From: Nymphaea colorata
Lineage: Eukaryota > Streptophyta > Magnoliopsida > Nymphaeales > Nymphaeaceae
Reading direction: 5' to 3'
NCBI RefSeq assembly: GCF_008831285.2
Contig: NC_045139.1
Location: 24,344,412 to 24,408,411 of the forward strand
DNA: 64,000 bases
Shown here piece by piece: positions 47,274-59,390 of this stretch. The position numbers and the translations under genes are program-made. The notes under the pieces are model-generated. The model was not told the origin of the DNA and ran no database searches. It saw nothing but the letters and a program-made list of their open reading frames with translations. Each line of letters begins with the position of its first letter. Within the stretch, counting starts at the first letter, position 1.

Positions 47274-50255
47274 GAGGTCGTTTGATTGCTCTTTATTGGG
47301 ACATGACAAGAATGTCCTGTCCATTACACTACTGTCTCGTCTTCATCGACAATGATGTTCCTTGTCCACCGTTTGATGATTTTTAGGAACAGAATAATAT
47401 GTTCCTCTTGTCTAGCATTTGTTTCACATATATCTGTTCTATCTGTTTTGTTCATCCTATCTAGGTTTGTTTTTGTTCTGCCAGATCTATCCATTCTACC
47501 CAATGTTTGTGTCTTCCATGGTCAGTTCTATCTGTTTTGTCTATCATGTCTGGTGTTTGTTTATGTTCTGTTTGAACTGTCTGTTCTATCTGGTGATTGT
47601 GTCTTCCACGATCAGTTTTGTCCATTATATTTATTCTGTCCGCTATATGATGACAAGAATATCTTATTTTGTCAACATGTTATATCAAAACAAATATAAA
47701 ATTCATAACAACATGTTATATGTGAATCATTACATTTGATAACACGATCCATAATATTATAGCAAAATCCACTCTTTTAATATATATATATATATATATA
47801 TATAACAAAAACATCATTACTGTTAAATGTTCAAACATTTATATAATCACAAGTATCAAGTAAAACTATAAAATACAAATAGTCTAAAATGTTCACCTGT
47901 TACAAGCCATATGTTGGAGTACATGGATACAAAAATAGATATAAAAGTTTAGACTAGAGCTACTATAAATAAAAAAATAACCATGACAACTCACCAGATA
48001 ACTAGTCTTCTGTCCTACACATTACTCTTCCAATCAAAACCATGTAATACTTGAGAAGAGACATCACCGTCTGGTTCCTGTATTTCAAAAATCAACAAGA
48101 CAAATACATAATTAGATTATCATCATAAAGTTTTAAAATAATCAAATATAATTAACACAGTGACATATAATATAATGAGAATGTTAGACAATGAATATCT
48201 TACTTGAAACATAATCATTTCACATTGAAGTAATTTGCTCATGAAGTTCATTGTTGCTACCACGTATTTGCGTTTGTTCATTATGTTCATTATTATTTAT
48301 AATTTCACTTACATTACTATCATTTATATCATTAGAAGGAAATTGTTCGGCATTTGGATTGTAATTGATTATAAAATTATGAAGAACACATGTTGCTTGT
48401 ACAATTTTAACTTGAGTGGATATTGGATATAACACATGATTCTTCAAAACTCAAAACCTTGCGTTTAGCAAACCAAACACTTGTACAATTCTTCTTTTGT
48501 CTCAATTTGCTTAGATCTAGACACATTAAAGTATGATAGATGGTATCAACATATTCTAATATGGAGTTAATAATCTGTCAATATTTGGGTATCCAACATT
48601 GGCAAGATAATATTTATCTATTTTATAATCAACAATATGTGTTTTGTCAGTCAAACAATTAAATTGATGATAGTAAATTTAAACCATTGATGATAATAAT
48701 CATCATGAAAATAAACTAATTTGAAATTACAATGTTAAAAATCTTTTGAGCAGTTCCTAAAATAAAGTGATAGTGTTCTTATTGCCAATAACCTAGAAAA
48801 TGAGCCTTAAAAAAAGTAAAAAAGGAACGTCAATCATGCTTTTCCCCATATGAGAAATGATGCCAAAGAGGGTCTGGTGATAAGAGAGTGGAAGTTGCCA
48901 CGACCTACTTGCAACCCTTTCAAGTTGTTTCATGCAATGACAAGTGTAAACATCACATGAAGAAAACATTTTAAGCCCAATATGCAAAGCAACTACTCAT
49001 CTGTAAGAAAGCATACCTCCTTGCCTAGACCAAGCCCAGAGATTTAGACTTCAGTTAAAGTTTTCCTTGTTCCTGAAAAGCAAAAATGTAAATGTCATAA
49101 AGAAGCGGCTTAAGGCTCCATGCAACTGAAAAAGAAAAGCAAAATTCACATGGCAACGATAAATAGAAAGGATGCATCAACATAAGGATCGACCCTTCCG
49201 AACTAACTCCATAAATGCAATTAAGTGGAGAGGAATTTACACACATATCCAGTAAAATGTGTTGTTATTTTTTGCAAAGATAAAGCAAAACAAAGCAAGC
49301 CTTCTTAAGCCAAATCCATATTTGCACAAACGCAGACCCACAACATCTTTTCCAAATCTGTAAAAGCTAAATAAATGGAAAGACAAAGGATCCTCCCTAC
49401 ACATAAGACAAATGTATCAGTTGATAGCAGAAGGTATTCCCTCAGGACAAAGGAGAAATACATAAATGAAAAATGAACTGGACAGAGCTTCGTTTGCCTA
49501 CTTGTTACCTTCTTCCAGAACAACAGGCATATCTTTGGTACCTTTATCCCCTTCGTCGGCTTCAAAGACGCTAGCTTACTAGTTTCCTCTAGAACTTGTG
49601 AAAGTGGTTTGAGATATAATTGGCCAAAGACACATAAAAAGGCACCATTGGAATAATATTGCATATAGGGTGGAAAGGTGGTTGGAAGGGAGATGACATA
49701 TCATTGAAATTGTAATATTGCGATAAGTCCACCAAAAAGAATGAAATAGAGGAAGTAGTTGCATTGACAAACAAAACCTAAGCTTTCTGACATTTTAATT
49801 TTCCCAAAAGCACATTTATTTGGATAAATGGGAATTAACAAAATGTCAGACACAAGACGAGAAAACCTAACCTTTCTGATCCTCAAAGGCAGATTGTCAT
49901 TCTTGCGCCTCCTCCGACACCAGATGCAACTCCGTCTCCTTCGCCAGTGCCTTATCATCTCCAGTAGCTGCTCTACCTTCTTTTTCATCTAGATAATGCA
50001 TGATGACGATGAGGCACACGCAATGGTGGATGCAGTAGTCACTGGTGCAATAGACAGAGGAGAAGGAGAGAAAGAGAAAGGGCGAGGGTAGCTCAGGGTC
50101 AGGGGAGAGATTGATTGAAATGCTTCAGCCTTTTATACCCATTGTTCTTTGTCCTGCGTGTCCTTATCATTCTCTATCTGATGTTTGCGTCAACTTCGCC
50201 TAAACAGAATGCATCCATTCCGTTCCGTAGTGTTCCAATGCATTCAAACGACCTT
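47274..50255 (-). mobile_element. PIF/Harbinger DNA transposon, decayed
   Basis: Ends are inverted: left GAGGTCGTTTGATTGC (from 47274), right end reads AAGGTCGTTTGAATGC on the minus strand. Flanking TTA at 47271-47273 and 50256-50258 fits the 3-bp TWA duplication of PIF/Harbinger. The interior holds the end of a Harbinger transposase (48220-48620, minus). About 2.98 kb; the remaining interior is AT-rich with diverged ~80-bp repeats at 47430-47640 (tttgtgtcttcca.g.tcagtt). Confidence 0.8.
48220..48620 (-). pseudogene. PIF/Harbinger transposase, C-terminal remnant
   Basis: The minus strand reads KYYLANVGYPNI (about 48575-48610), then after a degraded stretch CFGLLNARF (about 48460-48480), then VLKNHVLYPISTQVKIVQATCVLHNFI (main frame 48220-48447). 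These match the DDE_Tnp_4 core end (YYLxDxGYP ... VERxFGxLKxRF ... CCxLHNF). At least one stop interrupts it, the intervening acidic triad region is eroded, and the MADF/Myb partner ORF was not found. Confidence 0.78.
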
Positions 50256-50258
50256 TTA

Positions 50259-52301
50259 GGGGTATTCCATCCTTATGAAAGCTAACATGCGAAAGACCAG
50301 GATATAGGGAAACATGGCCCTTGTGATTGTATGCCCGAGCAAGTGCTAAGTCAAGCTAGTCAACCATATTTTTATGGCCACTAAGTTCTCTTGTGGAGTA
50401 ACCTTTAGAATTCCTCGTCCAAAAATTGCTCTCTCTCTCTCTCTCTCCTTTTGTTACCTACTTTGACCCTGAAACTTTTTTTTTTTGAAAAATCCAGCTA
50501 TAGCTAGAAAGATGAGACCCAACATGTTTGCTTATGTACCTCCATAAATAAGCATATGCACTGAAAGGCTTAATAACTTTTGAATGAGTGGTCATTAGGA
50601 TAACTTGGAGTGGATTTAAGTTTAAGCCCATAAAAAAAGTCAGGAACAGCCCAAGACCAGAGATAACAAAACGTGTTTATTTGCACCCTCTTCTTTTCAA
50701 GACAAGGAAGACTAAAATGTGGGGGGAATTTTTTTTTAAATGTATTTTGGGGTTCACATTTAGAGGTTGTCATTTGTGCACATGTTTGGCTTATGCATTA
50801 GAAATTTAAAGATGCACAAGCAAAAACCACTCAACTTGTGATTTGAAGTTAGTGGTAGTAGTGTTTGCCTTGGAGTAGCCATTGGCAAGACCCAAATTAA
50901 ATTGCCTCATTCCAAAGGGATTTGAATGTGTGCTAGAGATGGTGAATGAAGTTCTAATTTTGAAGAATTATGCCTTCTGTATTATTTGTCATACTAATAG
51001 TGCCAATGTGAGAACACTTGCACTGACTGGAGAAGCCTAAGGAGTGAATGCAGCTTTGATCACATAGAAGCACTAAAGTCTTCAAATGATCTATGCTTGA
51101 GGGCCCTTCCCAATAAAAAATAACATGATTTGCTTGTCCACCTAGATTGTGATGCCAAACATCTTAAATAGGACAATGTTCATGCAAAAAGATTCAAATT
51201 TGAGAAGTTAATAGTGTTAGTTCAACATAACAACTTTGTTCTTTGCTTCAAAGAGGATGACCGTTTGGAGTGCTATATATTAGAGGATATAAGTATCCTA
51301 TGGTGATGGAGCATTGAAAGATTTATTAAAGGAAATGCATTAGTGTTGTGCATGCTACATCTAGGTCAGGTTGAGATGTTTAACGATTTGCAATCCTACC
51401 TATTGGTGGCAGCAGCATGAACACTCCACAATTGTCCCATGAACTCACCTCCATCAGTTCACGGGGCACTCACAAAGTGTTCCTATTGCTTAAGTGCTCG
51501 ACTTGTTGGCACATAATGAAGAACAAGTGCTAGTGTCCATGTGGAAATTTTAGTTTTATGATGGTTCCATCATCTATATACATATAGTTATGTTGTCAGA
51601 GTTTCTCAAACTTGTGGGCAGCATGGCTGCCTAGACTTTTAGAGAGTCATGGAGTTACATATTAGGGAGATCATAAGAGTATAGGAAGTCCCCATGTTTA
51701 TTGTACTTTTTACTAAAATCTGCATTTTACCATGAGGTTTTGAGATAGTTGGAAGGAACCATTGAGGACAATTTTGCACTTTATTATGTTTCTACCTTCT
51801 TTGACAGGTCAAAGGAAGCTACCCAATCTTTGGAAGATATGTTATGGTCTTGTGTACATAATAGAAATGGAAACAGCTGAGACAGGTACGTGGGTCTTCT
51901 TAAGATTACTTATGAGAACAATTGTGATATAAGTAGAGGGTAACTTTATATTAGGCTTATATGGTTTTTGTACAGATTCCCTCTAATGTTTGTGCAAAAT
52001 GCGAGTCAATAAAGCAATTGCAATATCATGTAAACAAACTAAAGTTGATTGAGAAGCGACTTTTGACCATGCATGGTGGTATGTACACCAGACCATGCAT
52101 GGTGGACAAAAACTATGCACAAATAAAGCACAAAAATTTGAGTTGTGAAGTAGCAAAATTGTGCACCTTGCAGGAGTTTAATGCAGCAACGGCATTTTTA
52201 GTTCCAACAAGAAAGCAAGCTGACCCGTAGAGATGTTGGATCTTTCAAGATCATAGACTAGGTAGGCAAAGTTTCATACTTGGTGGCAGCATTACCTCCT
52301 A
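50259..52301. other. Intergenic DNA, no gene recognised
   Basis: Contains a (TC)n run at about 50429-50447 and several short frames (for example 51961-52230 plus) with no recognisable domain. May include very old transposon sequence. Confidence 0.3.
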
Positions 52302-52470
52302 GTAGGGGCTGAATTAGGAATTTTTTATTAGGAAAGCTAAACTATAGTTTCAAAGGGGCCTAAATAATTTTTTTTAAAACTTTTATATATGCTAAATTAA
52401 AATTCATTGAAATTACATTTTTTCTTCGAAAATATGGGGTGGGTGGGGGCAGGGTATGTCCCCTGTATAA
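52302..52470. repeat. Dispersed AT-rich repeat, copy 2
   Basis: Begins gtaggggctgaattagg, passes through an AT-rich centre and ends in tggggtgggtgggggcaggg. Same family as 46001-46170 and 55585-55770. Confidence 0.45.
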
Positions 52471-55400
52471 CCTGCCTGTCACTCACTTCTAGCTCAAATT
52501 TCTCAGACTGGTAGAAACTCCAGTGGTACCTTGATTTGAGTACATGTGCCCCTAGACTACTGGTAGTGCGTAGTCGATCTGCCATTTGAAGGATCGACTT
52601 TGTTATGATTTTTACTTGTTGGTATTTCAATCTAATGAACCGAAACTACTTTTTACTACTCTCTGAACGGCATAGCATAGCTAGTCGGACTGATGTGCTA
52701 GTGAAAGACTGCTCATTAGTTTGATTTTTATGATCTCTACTCATTTAATCTGTAAATGATGGATATGTGTAATACTCTAGTTGACAGACACCTACTCCCC
52801 ACCTAAGTCTCGAACTAGCATTGGACTCCATAGACCGAGGGAAAGGAGGAGGGGCTTTGGCGTCTTCGGGGTATTCTCTCTACAAATATATTAATCAATT
52901 CCCATGCAAGTAGTCCCAGTCAAGTGGCCGAGTCCTTGTCTTAACATGGCGACAGAGATGGTTCATGTGTTGCAATATTTGATTATTGAAGTAAATAAAT
53001 GAGGCTATTGATTCAGCCGTTGGCCGATCCCTTTGACTCCATTGTGAATTAGCAAAACTAGAATATCAAAATACCACCTTTTTCAAAACAATAAATGCAA
53101 ATTAAAAAACAAATAAAACACTAAAAAGTTTCTTAAAATACTTTGAACTAAGTTTTGAATTAAAGCCACCAAATTAAATTGGTTTTCTACTTATTGTGAA
53201 TCTACCAATTGAAAACCGATTTTCCATAACACTGGTGGATAATTTCAAAAGAAAGAAAGAAGAGAGAAAGGGAGAGAAGGCCAAAATGTATAACTGAAAC
53301 TTAAAAGTTTTTAGAAAATGGAAAATTTTCTCAAATGTTAAGCTGCTAATAGTTGTCAAGTAATTAAGGGAAACTCAGGTTATATGTTCGACCCCTAACA
53401 CGAGTATGTGTGTTTAGAGGCCAAAATAAAATTCTCGTGATGGTGAAATGGGAAAAGCATGTTATATCTTCTTGAGAGAGACAAAAATTCCCTCTCCTCA
53501 CATAGTCGAAAACAAGACCCTGTGTTAGGGCTGCATTTGGCAAAGCTGCCTTACAACTAAGAGTGTAACTTACATGTATATTTTACCATATCCATTTTTT
53601 TAGATGTCCACATGTTCGGATCTAAATTGGAATTCAAATTCAAATACAAATGAAAAAAAGTCAAATATTATATGCGGATCCAAATCCACAATCTGAATTT
53701 GATATGCATTTGATGTTTAGCTTCACTTCTGAACCCGAATCAGAATTTGACTTTAGACTGAATCCAAGCTGCAATATGATATGCTGAGATTGAACTTTAA
53801 AATGTATGGACACTGCACATAAAATGTTTATTTAAAACTGAAAAAAGATCCAAATCCAAATCTGATCAAATCTTTGCTCAAGTCCAAAAGTGATTAAATG
53901 TTATTTCTTAAATCCAAACCTGATATTGGATATAAATCAGATTTATTAACATCCTTGAATATAATTTTACAATTGCTAGTCACAGTATTAGTTATGGTGG
54001 CAATGACGCTCCTTTCTTTTAGCATAAAAAGTGGTAAACATTTTCCTAGCTTAAAAGGCATTATGTGAAAACTTAGGTTTTTAATTTTTTAGTAGCCATC
54101 TGTTAAGAAGCGAACTATATATGTACGTCCACAAGGCCAAGATTTAAAACCAGAGCAAAAAAGATGTGCCGTCAAACTGAATTTTCCTTAAAAATTTTAT
54201 CCTTCACAGACAAATAGTAAGGGACAGCCAAATTAAAAACCCGCCCTCTAACAGTTTAGAGCCGTCCTCTAACAGCTTTGGTTTCAATTAAAAAATGCTA
54301 AAAAACGAATACAACTAATCATTTAACAATTTTTTTTTATAAGCTTTTGAAGATCTTTCATAATATTTAATACTAGACTAAACTTTTAGAGTGTCTTAAC
54401 ATTGATGTTAGCTTTTATATAAGAAAGAGTTTAATGTTGTAAAAATCAGTTCATGAACCGAATCGGCAGAGCTGGCTGCCAAGTTGGTGAATCGGCCGTG
54501 CGTTCACCAGTTCGGCTAAACCAGTTGTGAATAGGTTAAAATTACTTTAAAATTATTTATAAGATAAACATTAATTTAGAATACAAAACATTTTCAGATA
54601 TTCATAAAAAAACAGACACATGGCACCCTTTATAAATTGGCCACTGAATTTAATCAAATTTCCACTAATTTGATTCGACTAAGTTATTCAGGGCCCATTG
54701 AAACCAACAATATCCAATGACGCATTTTTGTCTACGTGTTTGTTGTGCTATTAAGATTTTTTTTTTTTTTTCATCTAAGAAATTGGTCGGATCCATAAGC
54801 AGAACTCATATAGCATTGTATAGCGATCATAGAATTCGAAACTCAAGGGAGAGGTGCCTTGCTATCCCAAGGCATTAAAGGGAGTGTCTTATTTCTTCTT
54901 TTTACTCATGTAACTTTTGTTCCTTCATTTTTTGGAATAAAGGGCAGGGAGATGTATGTCATGTTGGTGCACTAAATTTTCATGCACTAATATAGTTAAT
55001 AAAGAAAATACTCTTGATTTATATACAAAAAAAAACTTTTTGTAAGAACAAAAATCAAAATTGAAGAAAGTGAAAAATTAAAAAAGATATTTTTAAATAA
55101 TTACCAAAATATCCCACCGCTTGTTTTGGCTTATATGGAGTGAGTGCACCAACGGTGCACTCCACTCACCCTCTTAGTTTGCATCGGAAGACGTCTCTGT
55201 GGATAATCTACAAACTGCTACCCAATGTTTGTGGATAATTACAAAAGTGAACCAATCAATTTAATTTTTTCCTTGGAGCCTCTACCGATTAGCTGACCTT
55301 ACCAGCTACGGGGATTGACGGCCTCCACTTCATTTGGCAACTCGCACCTTCATCTTTCAACCTTCGTTTTTTTAGGTTGAATCTTTCGAACCCAAAACAA

Positions 55401-55584
55401 GTGGTTCCTGCTAAATAAATAGTCAGTGAATCCTGGCTAAATATACACAATTCCCCAATTCTTTTCTTAACAAGAAACTCAAATTAAGAAGGAAAATGGA
55501 AAACCCCACTTTTGCTTCCTCAGTTTCTTCTGTGCCAGCAACGCCGTGTGAGACAAAACCGCCATTGCCAATTGCTCTCAGGTA
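52471..55584. other. AT-rich intergenic DNA with a MITE relative
   Basis: No gene seen. About 53560-53965 is a diverged relative of the MITE-like repeat at 20304-20757 (shared 'cacatgtt.gga.t.aaat' and 'gatccaaatc.a.aatctga' blocks, ending in aacatccttg against gtcatcccta). Confidence 0.4.
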
Positions 55585-55770
55585 GGGGCGGAGTTAAAAA
55601 TTTTTCATGAAGAGTGCCGAATTAAAATTTCTAAATTTTGACACGGGCTAGAATATCATTTTTCAAATTTTTTATATAAAACAAGTATTTTTTTTAATTT
55701 ATATGTAAATTTAAAAAAAAAAATTGAGGTAGGGCAAAGACCCATCCGAGCCCCCAAAGCTGCACTAAGT
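55585..55770. repeat. Dispersed AT-rich repeat, copy 3
   Basis: Begins gtaggggcggagttaaaaa and ends gggcaaagacccatccgagccccc. The best preserved start of the three copies in the window. Confidence 0.5.
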
Positions 55771-57329
55771 TCTATATAACCATGTCATGCTTCAAGCATG
55801 GGCTCATTGTCCGCACACTGTGACCACATTAATGATTAATGAATTGTGTTGGTAAGTAATTAATATGCATAAATATGGCCATAGGGTTCCCACGGCATGT
55901 TATAAGAAGAGCGCCTACCGATCACCTGATATTTGTTGGACTTCAGGCGGCTACCACTGAAGAATAAATGCAACAATACAGTGCTGATATTTACAGATTA
56001 AGAAAAGCATGAGACTTTCAAACCATGTAGTACTTTAGTTGGTGCTTCTGCCGTTCCAAGACAGAGAACATCCATTAATGGACGTTAAGTGAGCGAGGTA
56101 AGAAGAAGCTGCTAGCTGGGCCATGGCCATTGGTTAGGGCACCAAAAATTAACCAAAACTTGTCACTCTGATCAGTCCATGTCTGAAAATGAGCTACGAA
56201 TATCTGATCATGTCGTGTTACAGTTCTATTATTCACAGTTTCTTTCTTACAATGCACGTTCATTGATTTAAGTAATTCTCTCACTATGATCAGTCGGTTC
56301 TTTTGATCCCTAAAATGGTTTAGACCATGCTCTAGAGAATTGGCATAGTGGATTGGGCGGGAAATGGTAGGCCGCCAATTCCTGTTTTAAATCCCTAGAC
56401 ATCAATATATTGGATTGCGAAAGAGTGGGGGACACCAATATACAAGTTGAAACATAATGGATGCGTCACCCTAAAACACGAAAAGCAGACGTAGTATCAT
56501 GGTTGGAGGGATGGGGGAAAGGGTGGGGGCTTTTGGCCCTCTTGTTACGAGATAGAATGAAATATTCATCCTGCTTACCCAATTTAGTTTTGATACAGTA
56601 CTAGATCAGGTTTTCCAGTTGGATCTTGATTCCATCTACTAACTAGACCTCTGGTTCAAATTAAAACTTGACCTTGGATGGGAAATTCCGGCAGCTAGAC
56701 CTGTGATTTGAAATAATTCATCTTGACGCCTGATCTGGATAACATATCCATGACCCAACATGATTGAATTCCGACAGGCCAACTGTGTCCAAATTGGGTC
56801 AGCTTATCCAATCCAGTTAATCCATTCTAATCCATATCCAACAGCCATGGACATGGACCCAATATTTGTGTTCATTGGGAATGGACCCAATAGAAACATT
56901 GATTAAAAAAATTGCTTAAGCTGATGCGAATTGGATGAGATGGATGTTGACCTAATTCGAACAGTAACCGATGTTCAAATAAAACAGATAGAACAAGATT
57001 TCAGAAAATTATTGTCCAGATTACATTTCCATCTAAATAAATTATCATATCATTGTGGCCACATGCCGCCAGCTTCTTAGTAAAACAAAGTTCCATGCTG
57101 AAGTTTACGTTTCTTGCTATCAAGACAACTATGGAACATATGTAGGAAATGATTAAAACCAGATATGCATGACTCGATTTTTAAGTTTCATTGCTTCTAA
57201 AAGATATACCAATTTTAAGGTGGAGAAGGTTCTGGAAAGAGAGAAAAAAAATAGGGAGAGGAAAAAGTACGAGTGCAAATAGTTTTCAAAATGAAACAGA
57301 TTGAACTCATGATATATATATATATCATG
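55771..57329. other. Intergenic DNA, no gene recognised
   Basis: Unremarkable non-coding DNA. A perfect 28-bp palindrome (57305-57332) lies at its right edge, where the LTR-like repeat begins. Confidence 0.35.
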
Positions 57330-57339
57330 AGTCTACGAA

Positions 57340-59390
57340 CAGCCTGACTTGACTCAACCTTAAAGGTGGCATAAGCATTCTCCAATCTTTTGGACCATGA
57401 ACTAGACAATGAGTGCTAGGCACTCGGTAAATCATTAGCCATAATTATCCCATAGTAGGCTATCAGTAAAATGTGGCCATGAGGCCCTCTTAGAGTACTA
57501 TCAGTCTTCCAAGTACATATCTATCTTCATACAAAATCTGAGTAGAGGAAGATTTTCCTTAATAGGAAGTCTCCAACTGAAGCCAATTAACGACTAGATG
57601 TCATTAAGCAAGGCAGCGGACCAACGTTCTATTCGATGATGGCTTGCCCTAATGCCCATATATGTGGTTGTGGACACTACCTATGCATCTAGCGGGGGAA
57701 TTTAGACATAACCCATGTGACCCTTGTGTGCAACCTAACACTACGCGTGAGAACTTATAGATGGACCGCATCTCCCAAAGGCGCTACTAACAATACTCCG
57801 CTGATATACTTCATCTTTGCACCATTATGCTGCATATCCTGAGCGTATTGCTTTATGCTTGACTCAACATCCGATTGAATCTCATTGCTTTTTGTGCAAT
57901 GTCAAAGCCAGCCACATGAACATCTCATGCCACTTGTTTTGTTGGTCCAGGCATCGTCAATCGGAAATATTTCCCCACCACCATATTGTCGATGCCCTTA
58001 TCGATTAGTTACTTATGTGAGGAAACCTGTGGCCATTCCCTTTATTGTCTTATGCTACATTCAAACTTTCTTATTGATTCCTATAAATCATTCATGGTTA
58101 TCCCTTGTCCACTAGCTAATTTATGACCACCTCTATGCAAGGAGCCAACACAATATCGATGATTGCTCTTGATTATGTCGACATCCATTTAATTGATGCA
58201 CCTACTAGATCTCAACTACCTCTCTTATTGGGTGTATTACCTCTAGTTCAGCTTTGGGTCTCTCACTTTTCTATAGCTTTTAGTGTTTTTCCTTAGTTAA
58301 GTCTGGAACATACTTGATGACCACTAAATATCAAATTTCCAAGATATGCTGTGAAGAACTACTCAGACATATTTGAGTACCATGACATGCTTGTTTTTTG
58401 AGACATGTCAATGCTAAGAACCTTTGCCCTCTTCAATGAGCCATTTGCATGTTGGGCTCATTCACCCTATCTATTTCAGTGACACATTCGTCATCTTCTG
58501 CTTTTGACACCTATATACAATCTTTGGATTGTGTAATCTCCACCTAACCAACACCATTAGGGTCAGTTGAACTAATGTCCTCCAAATATTGCCCAAACCA
58601 TAGAATGCATCATAGCAAGCAAACATTTTCTTTTTCAAAATAATTTGCTAGATACATCTCATCATCAGATCTTTAAGTTCTGTTGCTGTTTTTGAACTCA
58701 TTTTCACATCATTCTTGTCTTTCAAGCTCTTTTTGAAAAATTATTATGCTCTGATACCAATTTGTCATGGGCAAGACTTTTTCAAGTAATTTATGGCTCA
58801 CGTGATACCGAAGGTTTACCACAAGCTTTTGGCCAAACTCGCTTAACTTTAAAGTAACAAAAGCATTCTTCAATCTTTCGGACCGTTAACTAGGTGAGGA
58901 GTACTAAGCACTTAGCAAATCATCGCCCATGATTATTATATATAGGCCATTAGCAAGTTATGACCATGAGACTGTAAAAATATTGTCATTTCTCCAATTG
59001 TCTATCTACCTCTATAGAAAATCTGGGTGGAGGAAGACTTCCCTTAGAAGAAAGTTCCCAGCTGAGACTAGTTGCTGGCTAGATGTCATTAACTATTGCA
59101 CCAACATACATGATTATGGACGCAACTTATGTATCCACAAGAATAATTAGCCCTAACATATGTGCAGCATAATACTACATGTGAGAACTTATCGACAGGA
59201 CTACATCTTCAGAAGGGACTACTTACCATGTTGCACTGATACACTTCGTCCTTGCATACTGCAGTGCACATCCCAAGTGCATTGTTTTCTATTTGATTCA
59301 GTGTCTGATTGGATTCCACTTAATTCCCGAGTGGTGCTGAAGCATGCCACACGAGAATCTCATACTACTTACTTGGTCAAACTTATGTTG
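57340..59390 (-). mobile_element. Short non-autonomous LTR-type element (LARD/TRIM-like)
   Basis: Two diverged direct repeats of about 600 bp, 57340-57960 and 58766-59390, flank about 800 bp with no pol motifs. Just left of the right repeat the minus strand reads TTGGTATCAGAGCA (58749-58762), an initiator-Met primer-binding site, and the repeat begins TGTCATGGGC. The position is correct for a minus-oriented LTR retrotransposon whose 5' LTR is the right copy. The left boundary and target duplication were not resolved. Confidence 0.6.

Noticed and set aside
51961-52230. Plus-strand 89-codon frame as host gene
   Set aside because: No recognisable domain, no flanking exons; left as unexplained intergenic sequence.
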